A stretch of DNA of 64,000 nt, taken from the NCBI GenBank assembly GCA_020796225.1, contig CM036759.1, positions 20,161,813 to 20,225,812 on the forward strand, written 5' to 3'. Shown here piece after piece: positions 54,581-64,000 of the stretch. Numbering within the stretch: the stretch's first letter is position 1; the number at the start of each line of letters is the position of its first letter. The notes under the pieces were generated by a model. That model did no database searches. It was not told the origin of the DNA and worked only from the letters and a program-made list of their open reading frames with translations. The position numbers and the translations under genes are program-made. Source of the stretch: Arion vulgaris (taxonomy: Eukaryota > Mollusca > Gastropoda > Stylommatophora > Arionidae).

Positions 54581-55038
54581 AATATATTCCCAAACTTTTT
54601 CGACCCACCGACCACTTTGCACAACATAAACTTTGTAACTCCCCCCTCCACATTATAACAGTTTTCCAACGCCCCCCTCCCACATATATACATGCTCTAT
54701 TTTCTATTTGCATAGAAAATTGATATATACTTCTGTCATACATGGCCAATTTTCAAATGATTATATGCATGAAATAGAAAATTGATGAAAAATGGATCGT
54801 GTAAGATGGGCAGAAGATGAATTAGAATTAAAATGAAGAATGCAAATTTTAATGATTATTCAATCGCAAAATCACGTAAATAATTTAATTTTAAAATATT
54901 TATTACTAATTTCTTCTTTAAGCAGTCACAGACCTCTAAACGCCTAAACACCTACCAAATTCTTCTGAACCCACTATCGCCCTCCTAGAACGCTTCAGCG
55001 CCCACTGGGGGCCGGACCGCCCACTTTGGGAAACGCTG
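54581..55038. mobile_element. Non-autonomous hAT element (458 bp)
   Basis: Perfect 8-bp duplicates ATCTAGAC (54573-54580, 55039-55046). The right end, read outward, is CAGCGTTTCCCAAAGTGGGC and the left is AATATATTCCCAAACTTTTT. Both are like the 9850 hAT ends (CAGTGTTTCCCAACC). G/C-rich subterminal CCCCC blocks. No transposase. Confidence 0.87.
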
Positions 55039-55190
55039 ATCTAGACATATCTGAAAACAGTCATATATATGTGTACATATATATATATAGTGCATGTACA
55101 GACAAACGGAGATATTAGGTTCGAAATAGACATGTATTTGAGAACTAAAGATGACAGTTAAAAAATAGTAGCATTGTAACATTTATTTTC

Positions 55191-55655
55191 TTCTTAAGTG
55201 ATCTACAAAGTATTCAATGAATGTTCACTTAAGTGATCTACAAAGTATTCAATGCATGTTCACTTAAGTGATCTACAAAGTATTCAATGCATGTTCACTT
55301 AAGTGATCTACAAAGTATTCAATGCATGTTCACTTAAGTGATCTACAAAGTATTCAATGCATGTTCACTTAAGTGATCTACAAAGTATTCAATGAATGTT
55401 CACTTAAGTGATCTACAAAGTATTCAATGAATGTTCACTTAAGTGATCTACAAAGTATTCAATGAATGTTCACTTAAGTGATCTACAAAGTATTCAATGC
55501 ATGTTCACTTAAGTGATCTACAAAGTATTAAATGAATGTTCACTTAAGTGATCTACAAAGTATTCAATGCATGTTCACTTAAGTGATCTACAAAGTATTC
55601 AATGCATGTTCACTTAAGTGATCTACAACGTATTCAATGCATGTTCACTTTAGAC
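55191..55655. repeat. 35-bp satellite, 13 units
   Basis: Unit CACTTAAGTGATCTACAAAG plus TATTCAATGCATGTT. Almost perfect copies with an ATGCAT/ATGAAT switch. CACTTAAGTG is itself a palindrome. Followed by ATTG repeats (55658-55680). Confidence 0.97.
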
Positions 55656-55680
55656 ATGAAATATTGATTGATTGATTGAT

Positions 55681-56855
55681 ATGCCCATCATAATTGCGGT
55701 TCGATGAGTAATCATTTGGGCTCCGACCTTTTTATTACACATGCCGATTTCAGCGGCAGAGCACGAGCTCCGTAGCACCGGCGAGGGTCTTTGATGCAAT
55801 TTAGAGGATGGTGAAAAACTTTGTAGGAATGTTTTTTAATCTTTCTAATGAATCTTTAAATGAACCCGGACAGCGGCTTTCCAATCTGTTCTTTTCGATT
55901 TTGAACTGCCGAGGGTTCTTTTACGTACTCAACTTGATCACAGGACTTGGTGTGGGAACTTGTTCTCACCTACACTGAAATCAGGAATCTCTGGGAAAAT
56001 ATCCAGATAGCTCCAAGAGTGAACTATAACTTATTGCTCGATTTATAGAATTCTCTCTCTATTAGAATGTATCTGTTCATCCAAAATGTGTTTGTTTAAT
56101 TTTATATTACCAAAATAAATTAATTCAGTATGACTGGACTTTTTTATGACAAAATATGAAGTGATTTTAACCAAAGAGCTGTAGGAATCAGCAACCATAC
56201 ATACATTACGGCAGCTGCTGGAAGGGACGTAGCACTTACGGGATTGTCTAGTGCGATATGACGTCTCTTGTCATGATCTTACACAGGAGTCAATGTAGTG
56301 TGGAGATACGGTACTCTCATCACTGTAATAATATACTCGTGTCTCGTCACATGTGATTTGGATTATCAGTGACCCAAGACTTCAATGTAGATGAGATCGA
56401 GTTCCTAGTCCTAACAGAGGAAGATGGAAAATTGTTGGACTCATTTTCAAATTGAACACGTAAAAGATCCTTTGGCAGTTCTTTCGAGAGAGAGAAAATT
56501 GAAATATCACTGCCAGCGCAAAAATCATAAAGGCTACTTGAACTAAAATTCATAATCATTTTCATCAATCTACAAAATGCATCTTTCACTTTCGTCATGC
56601 TACGGAGTTGGTCAACGATCGCTGAGATGTATATGTGAAAATAAGATTTAAATGATTTTGTTATCTTATTGAAATGTTGATATATATAAATAACTCATTT
56701 TGTCATTGAGACTTTGGTTGATTGTATTCTTGTGTTTCTGAGTTATCAATGACAGATCAAGTATCGTTTCCAATATCACATTGTTGCTGCTATTAAACTT
56801 TACAGTTGCATGTCTCTTATAACAGTCGTGTATTGTGATAATAAAATATATGTTC
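55681..56855. other. Intergenic DNA
   Basis: 55735-55800 is GC-richer (GATTTCAGCGGCAGAGCACG) and may be an old SINE. An 83-codon minus ORF (56347-56598) has no recognised family. Confidence 0.35.
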
Positions 56856-56859
56856 ACAT

Positions 56860-56965
56860 TATAAATGGAAACATGTGGAGAGGTCGACCATGTAAGTGCT
56901 GGATTGGTGGATTAGCAGAGTCACTGAACACCTCTATATATATGAAGAGCATAATTAGGTCCACT
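56860..56965 (+). mobile_element. LINE C-terminal fragment
   Basis: INGNMWRGRPCKCWIGGLAE, SLNTSIYMK: the GRPxKxWIDxLxESL ending of a LINE ORF. Confidence 0.6.
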
Positions 56966-56997
56966 TGTGTCACCCGAGTGGTTACCAGGGCCCAAAT

Positions 56998-57535
56998 TTG
57001 GGGTGTAAAGAATAGAGCCACTGTTACCTGTCACGCATGTCGTAAGAGGCGACTAAGGAGGTTTGGTTGAACTCGGATGCACATGTCCTAAACGTGTAGA
57101 AGTCTATGCGTTTAGGGGCCTACCTGGGGGACTGCCTAGAGTAGTTGATAGTGGCTCGGCCTGCTAGCTGTGACACGCCTCATAGCTCGGGTTCGAACCT
57201 ACTGTCCGGCATTTGTTCGAGTCCCCTGGTCTTACTCAGGATGATAACGTGAGTACCTCTGAAGTCGGAGAAAATCTGCCTGTATGGCGAGGGAATACTA
57301 ATTACGAGTACATTGAGCACACGGCTGCCAGTGTAAAGTAATTTACAATGTGCACGCTGCTGCCATTGTAAGAAATTGGAAAACGGATTTTCACGCAAAA
57401 ATCAGTTTCAGAGATGAAACTTCGTCTGAGCTGAAAGCGGACGAAAAATATAACGTTCTGGCTTGGCAAACATATCACAAAGAGTGATTAAAATTGGTCG
57501 TAAAGAGCGAACGCAAAGAAGAAGAAGAAGAGGTT
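56998..57535 (+). mobile_element. SINE family D, full-length, with nested SINE E
   Basis: The head GGTGTAAAGAATAGAGCCAC and GCATGTCGTAAGAGGCGACT is shared with the SINE B core. TCCTAAACGTGTAGAAGTCT and the (GAA)n tail are shared with 31496-31655. The segment 57122-57440, absent from the 31496 copy, is a tRNA-derived SINE (B box CGGGTTCGAACCTACTG). Confidence 0.82.
57122..57440 (+). mobile_element. SINE family E inserted into SINE D
   Basis: A box TAGTTGATAGTGGCTCGGCC and B box CTCGGGTTCGAACCTACTGT. The body GAAGTCGGAGAAAATCTGCC and TGGCGAGGGA match 39930-39975. The boundaries are inferred from the empty site at 31545-31590. Confidence 0.75.
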
Positions 57536-57639
57536 CACTTGCACACCTTACACTTCACTTCGACAGTGCAAGAGTACAATAAGAACAAACTGAAACGAGA
57601 TGTTCATATAATTATATTCTCATTACACTATTACTATTG

Positions 57640-57775
57640 TCTTGCCCTTGCCCACCTGTCGTTAGACCTGCTTTCAGTCTCTCATTACATTATGTTTTCA
57701 ACAGATTGTCATCCCTCTTTATACGTCAAATATGTTTCTCATTCTCTCTACATTATTTTTTTAAGTAAAGGAACC
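57640..57775 (-). mobile_element. Possible LINE C-terminal remnant
   Basis: Minus strand NIFDV.RGMTIC.KHNVMRD aligns loosely with KYFGHIKRHDGLEKTIMEG of the 4335 family. Weak. Confidence 0.3.
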
Positions 57776-57835
57776 ATTTTTTCATACCACGGGACATATT
57801 GGGTAATACGGTGTTAGCCCCCATAATTTTTACTG

Positions 57836-59290
57836 ATCGTCGGCACACGATGGGTGATGTGGTCAACATTGCGACATCCGACTTTACTTGTCAGTGCTTT
57901 TTCTGGTACCCAGTTAAGTATCGACCTGAGATCCATTATTGGCTGAAAAATGTGTCACGTCAACTGTGGAATTGAAACCGGACTACGCTCCTAAGAAGAG
58001 AGTTCACTATCAACTACGGAACTGAAGCACTAATTTTTCAATACCATTTTGTAAAATTGCTTTTCTTTCTACGTAACGCATCCTATGTTTTTCTTTATAT
58101 CAATACCACCATCTTATCTCCCTGCAAAAACCCAGTTCATACAAAATCGTTTCAGTACTGCTTTATGTGACAAGCTATTTTACTTAGTGAGATTAGTAGA
58201 CATTAAAGAAGTCTTTCTTTGTTACATTAAATTAACTGTGTGAAGCAAACTTTCTCTTATTTCCTTATGTCAGATGTAAGTGTATACCAAGAAACTATTT
58301 ACAGAGAAACATTATAGTATTTCACCAAGATCTGAACATCGATAAACACACACGCATAAACAACATCGTGCCACCAACACTGAAGTATTTTTGTCAAATT
58401 AAAAGTCACAGTAGCTTAGGTAGAGAGCAATATTGTAAGACATTATTCATGGAAGACAAGGCAGATGTGGACCATGAATACAAATCGGCTCCAAAGTTAG
58501 TAGGTGTAAATATTATACTTCAAGCTAAACTTTCAATCGCTCGCTCTAACGATATTCTTACATTTAATTTCTTAAGTACAATTACATTAATAACAACAAG
58601 TAGAAGAGCAGAAACAAAACTTCTTATAGAAATTTGCACTTACGAACGAAAGTTTACTTGCATCGCATTTTTCAAATTTCTGACATTCATTACTTCGTAT
58701 AAAGTACTCACCTATTTTCTACGTTTGTCCGCGCATTTATTAGTTCCATTTCCGGTTTCTAGTAACTATTGTTCTATGCAACAGCACGTTTCCAATTGCA
58801 ATACCATATTTGTACAAGACATTAGCAATTAACAATCTCTTCCTAATTTACGGAGTTGATACTCTGCTTTGAACAAAAAGTGAGCATTGTCGTTTTTTCT
58901 CTAACTTACTTGGTTCACTCGGTCTGCTTTGTGCAAGAAAGGAGCAATGATGTTTGATTTATTTTTCATTTAAGTGGTTGAATATCTGTCTCTGTTCAAG
59001 ATACAAACATTGACGTTCTCATTCTTATTTATTTAGTTGACATTCTTCTATGAAAATTATGACAACTTGTGAGATTCAAAGGATGCATTCATATATAGTC
59101 AATCCATCCTTCGCCAAAACACTTAAGTGTTAGCTTCGAAGCCAATTCCAAATTGTTCCCAGAACTCAGAAAAAAAGGTAGCCATTTTTAGCTTTTCGGA
59201 ATGGGACATCAAACATTCGAGATTTGACTTCTCCTAACTTTTGCCTTTCGAGTTGAGCGCAGAAATGAATATTACAAATAAATAAGAGTA
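57836..59290. other. AT-rich intergenic DNA; 154-codon ORF of doubtful status
   Basis: A plus-strand ORF at 58368-58832 has no recognised domain. Its C-terminal half is hydrophobic (FFKFLTFITSYKVLTYFLRL). No splice or family evidence, so I leave it unassigned. Confidence 0.3.
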
Positions 59291-59295
59291 TGTAC

Positions 59296-59452
59296 CAGTG
59301 GCGGCTGGTGATTATTTCTGTTGGTGGGGCCAAACAGAAATTTTCGGAAAAATCATGGTTTCTGTTAGGATATATTTTAATGTATAAAATAATGTTACAC
59401 CTTATTTTTGGTGGGGCTGGCCCCACTGGCCCTTAATGACGAGCCGCCACTG
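59296..59452. mobile_element. hAT-type MITE, copy 3 (157 bp, inverted)
   Basis: Ends CAGTGGCGGCTGG and CGAGCCGCCACTG. Perfect 8-bp duplicates GTATGTAC (59288-59295, 59453-59460). The interior GGCCCCACTGGCCCTTAATG is the reverse complement of the left part of the other two copies. Confidence 0.95.
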
Positions 59453-59460
59453 GTATGTAC

Positions 59461-59837
59461 TTATGTTTGTTTAGGGTGTCATGATGCGATAGATTCTGTC
59501 TTCATGGCTAGTAATTTGAAAGCGTGGCGGCGTGGAAACATTAGTTACTGTTGTTGTCAACCTATGCTATCGCATCATTTCGTTCAATTTGACTATCCAT
59601 CTGTCCACTGATCTCATGTTCTAATACCATACATTCTTCTGTTATAAGCTCAAAGTTGTAGTTGATTTTGTATCATTTTTCTCATAAGATTTGATTCATA
59701 TTTTATTATATGTCTGCATAGTTTTCGTGATAGTTGCAAGTAAAGTAAGCATAGAACCTGTTTTCATACCGTGTGATATGTTAAGGGGTACATTGATAAG
59801 CCTGTATTTGTTTTTGACCTACAGTCTAAGGGAATTT
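59461..59837. other. Intergenic DNA
   Basis: Nothing recognised. Confidence 0.4.
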
Positions 59838-60085
59838 AAAGCCGAAGGATTGACTTCATTGCACCGGGTTTTACTACATATGGCTCGGTCCCTCTCAGCA
59901 GAAATGGCACGCCACCTGCAAAGAGTATTGCACAAAGCACGAACTCCGTAGCTCCAGTAACAATCCTATGGGTCTCTGGAAAAAACTGCACTCGTGAACA
60001 GAAGGCCGCGGTCTGGATTCGAACTCACGACCTTCGACTCGCAAGGCAAAGGGTTTAACCACTCAGCCACAGAGACCCCCAAAGA
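59838..60085 (-). mobile_element. tRNA-derived SINE, family A (best copy)
   Basis: Minus strand begins GGGGGTCTCTGTGGCTGAGT with A box TGGCTGAGTGGTTAAACCC and B box GTGAGTTCGAATCCAGACCG, then the body to GAAGTCAATCCTTCGGC. The head looks like a decayed tRNA of the long-variable-arm or Leu/Ser kind, but the anticodon arm is not interpretable. Confidence 0.87.
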
Positions 60086-60608
60086 AACCCCTAAGAGTCT
60101 ACCATGGGTCAACATCACGACTGATTCGCCTTTACTTTCAGTGATTCTTTGGTTAAAACAAATTGCTACTTCGGTTCGGCTGACATGACAACCTTGATGA
60201 AGGAAAATAAATCCCACTCTCAGTGCAGATTTGATTCTGGCACCTCGCAACTAATAAGCAAGTGCACTAACCACAAAAAATATGGATGATCTCTATGGTA
60301 TTTGTTGTTTCTACATATTTAAAAATGTCTTTGTCTCTAATTTGTTTCTTCTAGTAACGTTGATGCCTTCTCTTAAATGTCCGAGCTCACCCATGAGACA
60401 AGTGCAGTTTTCAACAAATTTCCCATTGATGGATCACTTGGACATCCTCAGTTCTCACCGTTGACGAAGTAATACATGTTCGTATGTTGTACAGATTCGT
60501 TTTATATTGTTTGCTAAAACCACTTTTACTAACACGAGGATGAGTTGACATGTGAGTCATAATTTGCGTTGCCATCATGTGCAAACGTTTTGATACGATT
60601 TCATGAAC
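60086..60608. other. AT-rich intergenic DNA
   Basis: Nothing recognised. Confidence 0.4.
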
Positions 60609-60609
60609 C

Positions 60610-60880
60610 AATAGTTTGCTCTGAGCACAATTTTGCCACCCTAATAGTCTTTAGAAGTTACTCTTTCTCTCGTAGATCAGATGTCCGTCACTCTCAAGTC
60701 ATCTGTCACATCATGAATCCATCTCCGTGGTCTTCTTCTTTCCCACTTTATCGGGATACCTCCTTCCATAATACACTTTTCGAACCCTCAATTTCTTTTT
60801 ATATGTTCAAAATACTTACATTTTCTTATTGTTATATCTATTATTAGCCAGCTTTATTTGATTTTAAGTTCCTTCACAAA
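60610..60880 (-). mobile_element. RTE-like LINE C-terminal fragment
   Basis: Collinear with 4360-4600 on the same strand (CTGTCACATCATGAATCCAT, ACCTCCTTCCATAATACACT, TTTTTATATGTTCAAAATAC). On the minus strand it encodes KYFEHIKRN and GRPRRRW-like remnants. Confidence 0.72.
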
Positions 60881-60887
60881 TATATCT

Positions 60888-61075
60888 TCTTCTTCTTCTT
60901 TTGTCGTCACACTGTTACCTGTTGTATTCCAGCGTCGTGGTTTTCTGTTTTTGTCTTGCGTTGTTCTGGTGACATGGGTGATTATTTTTGCTCTTTGACA
61001 GGATTCTGCTATGCCATCTAACCATCTTTTTGGTGGTCTTCCTCTCGCCTTCTTTCCTGATGTTCTGTCTCAAAT
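60888..61075 (-). mobile_element. LINE 3' end (family of 25680)
   Basis: Aligns with 25710-25900: TTTTGTCGTCACACTGTTAC, GTCGTGGTTTTCTGTTTTTG, TGACAGGATTCTGCTATGCC. The (TCTTCT)n run at 60888-60900 is the inverted GAA tail. Confidence 0.8.
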
Positions 61076-61538
61076 ATATAAATACACAAAGTATCTATCA
61101 AGAGAGCATTACTTTGTCTGCTTTGTCAGAATTCAACCACAATTACTTCGATCTTGGTAACAAAATAACTAATTACTATAAATTTTAATATTTCAAGAAC
61201 CCAATTATTATGATTTCATGAAATAGCCTTAAGGAACTTACCTACGGCAGTTTATTGATTTTTATTTTAATTATAAAGGATACAATTTCCAATTATGAAA
61301 TAACCAAATTATTATATTTTGAAAACAGAGAATAAAAAATTGTTAGGGAAATGGTGATACATGAAATCTGAACTCAATAGTGATCAATTAGAATAATAAT
61401 CTTTTCAAATATAATGTCAAAGTCTTCATTTTATTAGTTTCCAACGAAACATTCACGTTGATTAATGTAACAAAGATATTAATCATCTCTAGCATTCCAG
61501 CATTGTCGTATGAGGTTTTGTTTCAGACAAGTGATATA
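61076..61538. other. AT-rich intergenic DNA
   Basis: Nothing recognised. Confidence 0.4.
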
Positions 61539-61540
61539 AT

Positions 61541-61890
61541 ATGGGAGTCACCAGGAAAGACATAATACGAAATGAGGACATCAGAAGCAGAGTGGGCATA
61601 ACTTCATGCACTGAATACATCGAAAGACAACAAATGCAGTGGTTTGGACATTTAATGCGAATGAAATACAACCAACCACCAATAACAGCATACAATAAAA
61701 TGAGATCGGGTACTAGAGCTAAGGGAAGACCAAGAAAAGATGGATAGACAATATCAAGACCACACTACATAAACACGGATATAACACGACAAGGGCGACT
61801 CATCTGGCCCTTGAACGCAAATTAAAGCTCCCATCCCTACGCTTAACGGCAAGAGTGGAAAGCCAACTACATCGTCCACCTGGGAATAGA
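61541..61890 (+). mobile_element. RTE-like LINE C-terminus
   Basis: A 68-codon frame: RKDIIRNEDIRSRVGITSCT, EYIERQQMQWFGHLMRMKYN, KMRSGTRAKGRPRKDG, then an out-of-frame remainder. Closest in the window to 32331-32640 and to the antisense piece at 38700. Confidence 0.82.
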
Positions 61891-62395
61891 CAATAGACAA
61901 AATATGAGATTATGCGCTATTGCTTTATATATCGTTTGCTACGGAAGTCTATAACATATCATTGAGTTTCTTACACTTTTAGTTATCATCATATTGTGGC
62001 AATCCTAATTTTCAGCGAACTCTGCTCAATCAGTTTAGTTCACGATTTCTCTATTACGTAACAAATGGACGGTGTACATTTTTTTAATGAATTTGCCAGT
62101 TTCATCATGAAAAAAGACAACAAGTTATGGGTTCGTTTGAATTTAATATTGAAAAGGGTTTGTGGAAATAAGAATATTTCAAATTCAACACGAAGCATAT
62201 TTTAAAAATGTCTACCTACATGTGACTACGCGTCTTTCAATTCGGTCGATGCATAAACAATTTTATTTTTCTACTAGAGTCTGCAAAGTTACAACAGGCT
62301 GTATTGTTTCTTATTCACTTATCACCTTTATATTTATGTTTTAGTTTTCAACAGCATCGATTGTTGGGGAGTTGAAGATGGATAAGGGGATATTC
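61891..62395. other. AT-rich intergenic DNA
   Basis: Nothing recognised. Confidence 0.4.
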
Positions 62396-62399
62396 TTCG

Positions 62400-62657
62400 G
62401 TCTCTTCGAGACTCTCTGTTGGATGAGGACACTAAAATCGATGTTGAATCGATCAAGCGATTTAAGCAGTTTGGAGTTACCCGTTGTTCAAGTCGAACTG
62501 GATGCATGAGAGGCAGAGTGAGAGGTGTGTTTAATCAGCGAGCCACAGGAACCATCAGTATGCATACTCTTCGATATCTGTTGGGGAGACTGAGCACCTA
62601 TGGGTCTGCCCGGAGTGCAATGACGTCAGTTTAGTAACCAATAACCAATAACCAATA
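62400..62657 (+). mobile_element. RNase H LINE C-terminus with (AACCAAT)n tail
   Basis: Frame at 62419-62634: CMRGRVRGVFNQRATGTISM and HTLRYLL. A shift near 62565 then gives VGETEHLWVCPECNDVS, matching EQLWTCPECNED at 24370. The tail AACCAATAACCAATAACCAA follows directly (62635-62656), mirror image of 15376-15411. Confidence 0.8.
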
Positions 62658-62694
62658 TCTATGTTTTAGTTTATTTAGTATTTCGGGTTGATAT

Positions 62695-62965
62695 ATGTTT
62701 TCTTGTTAAAGGCATACTGTCGAAACGTCGAGTGTTATCACTTTTCATATTTACTCGTTTTTATTTACTTGCTAAAGTAACATTGTCATATACCTGTTCT
62801 CATTCACATACCTGTTTACTCGGTGTTAACGTATGGTTCCCGTTGTTCTCTTCAGATCTGATCTGATCCGGACTGACCAACTCAGATCTGTAGGCTTCCA
62901 TATATTTGTTCGACGTGCAGTGATGGTGATCCGACGACTAAACTAAACTAAAACATCGCCCAGTC
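62695..62965 (+). mobile_element. LINE 3' terminal sequence with (ACTAA)n end
   Basis: 62925-62958 (GTGATGGTGATCCGACGACT, AAACTAAACTAAAAC) equals the 3' end of the 6680 element. 62860-62905 (AGATCTGATCTGATCCGGAC) equals 7565-7620. CTTGTTAAAGGCATACTGTC at 62702 resembles the Penelope hairpin at 18680. Confidence 0.7.
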
Positions 62966-62995
62966 ATATAAAAGTACTTCGGAAATGAAACATCT

Positions 62996-63280
62996 TCTTC
63001 TCTTGTTGTTACACTGCTACGAGGGGTTGTTGCAAAATGTTGTGGTTTTACTTTTCCATCTTGTGCCGTTTTAGTGGCTTGGGTGATAGTTATTTGTTTT
63101 CTTTTTGACAGGATTCAGTTATGCCATCTTACCTTCATTTTTGTGGTCTTCATCTCGTCTTCTGTCCTGATATTCTGTTGTCGAAGACTTTTGCATAATG
63201 TGAATGCTTTCTTATTAAGTGGTCAAACTACTTTATTCTTTGTTTCTCAATGTGATTCAAGAGTTAGTTTTTATATTTAA
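62996..63280 (-). mobile_element. LINE 3' end (family of 25680)
   Basis: Aligns with 25710-25990 and 60890-61070, e.g. GTTACACTGCTACGAGGGGT, GACAGGATTCAGTTATGCCA and TTCTTATTAAGTGGTCAAAC. Confidence 0.75.
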
Positions 63281-63317
63281 TTAGATTTTTACTTGCTTAT
63301 GTGATACTAAGAAATAG

Positions 63318-64000
63318 GCCTAGATGGGGATGATATCAGACTAATAAGTAACATATACTGGGAACAGACAGCAATAATAAAATATGAAAATAGCTACTCT
63401 CCATACATAGACATAAAGAGAGGAGTGAGACAAGGATGCATACTGTCACCAAGCCTATTTAACATCTACACAGAGAAAATCTTCAAACAACTAGAGGGAA
63501 TGCCAGGACTCAAGATCAATGGAAAATAATAAATAACTTAAGATATGCAGATGACACAGTATTGGTAGCAGAAAATGAACAAGATCTACAAGAATTAGTG
63601 GACCAATTTGACAGAACTAGCAAGGAATATGGATTAGACATTAACATACAGAAAACAAAAACTATGGTAATCAACAAGGAAATGGAAAACCTAAAATGAA
63701 TATAAAAATACATGGAGAATTACTACATCAAGTAAAAGCTACTCCTATCTCGGTCAGATGATAACAGATGATGGCAGATGTATAACTGAAATTAAAAGAG
63801 AATAGGAATGGCCAAGGATAATTTCAATAGTATGAGAAAGTTACTGACATCCAAACAAATCACAAACAGGCTAAAAATTAGAATGATCAAATGCTATATA
63901 TATCCTATATTAATGTATGGCTCGAAACATGGACAATGAACAAGCAGTTAGAAGACAGAATTGATGCATTTGAGATGTGGATATATAGAAGAATAAGCAG
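63318..64000 (+). pseudogene. RTE-like LINE reverse transcriptase, frameshifted, runs off right edge
   Basis: Plus strand: GLDGDDIRLISNIYWEQTAI, RGVRQGCILSPSLFNIYTEK. A frame slip near 63525 is followed by [20 protein letters not shown] (active site near 63545), YGLDINIQKTKTMVINKE, more slips, then MIKCYIYPILMYGS. Same type as the 4929 element ([17 protein letters not shown]), about half the residues identical by eye. The window ends before the C-terminus. Confidence 0.88.

Noticed and set aside
55191..55655. Regular 35-bp repeats resembling a CRISPR array
   Set aside because: Units are contiguous with no unique spacers, in clearly eukaryotic DNA. It is a satellite.
58368..58832. 154-codon plus ORF as a gene
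   Set aside because: No recognised domain, hydrophobic AT-driven composition and no splice context. Mentioned only as doubtful.
60015..60085. Intact tRNA gene
   Set aside because: A and B boxes are present, but there is no complete cloverleaf and the sequence continues into a body repeated at 8578 and 21403, so it is a SINE head.

Overview
The window is eukaryotic, AT-rich, repeat-dominated DNA. It has no bacterial-style gene packing and no Shine-Dalgarno or operon structure, and almost every recognisable coding stretch is a decayed retrotransposon or DNA-transposon fragment. The mix points to a mollusc, most likely a cephalopod: RTE-like LINEs with microsatellite tails, RNase H-bearing LINEs, a Penelope-like element with a GIY-YIG domain, several tRNA-derived SINE families, hAT relics and hAT MITEs, and many short-period minisatellites. 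The species assignment is inference from recognition, not proof.

Layout. 0-8 kb: an 88-bp tandem repeat, minus-strand LINE 3' pieces (2.3 and 4.3 kb), the best-preserved RT of the window (4.93-6.24 kb, +), an RNase H LINE end (6.7-7.6 kb, -) and a foldback (7.7 kb). 8-16 kb: SINEs and a 2.2-kb hAT relic (9.85-12.08 kb) with terminal inverted repeats and an 8-bp target duplication, inserted in a 51-bp repeat. 16-21 kb: nested LINEs split by a Penelope-like insertion (18.62-20.23 kb) with a perfect 14-bp target duplication and an inverted copy of its flank. 21-29 kb: RNase H LINE fragments, SINEs, a 155-bp hAT MITE, 41-bp minisatellites and a TA-flanked MITE. 29-38 kb: SINEs with target duplications, a LINE relic, and a minisatellite cluster (21-, 27-, ~48- and 43/44-bp units). 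38-49 kb: LINE mosaics, SINEs, a Harbinger-like relic and small repeats. 49.5-51.3 kb: the only stretch that looks like ordinary host coding sequence, a 284-codon minus-strand ORF of unknown function with two weaker exon-like ORFs upstream. 52-64 kb: MITEs, a 35-bp satellite, SINEs, and a second RT that runs off the right edge.

How parts relate. The LINEs supply reverse transcriptase/endonuclease. The SINEs (tRNA-like A/B boxes, GAA tails, 11-12 bp target duplications) were probably mobilised by them. The MITEs carry hAT-like ends and 8-bp duplications, so an hAT transposase such as a relative of the 9.85-kb relic is a plausible source. No intact tRNA, rRNA, CRISPR array, virus or complete multi-exon gene was recognised. 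All homology statements are from reading translations and repeats by eye; no database search was run.
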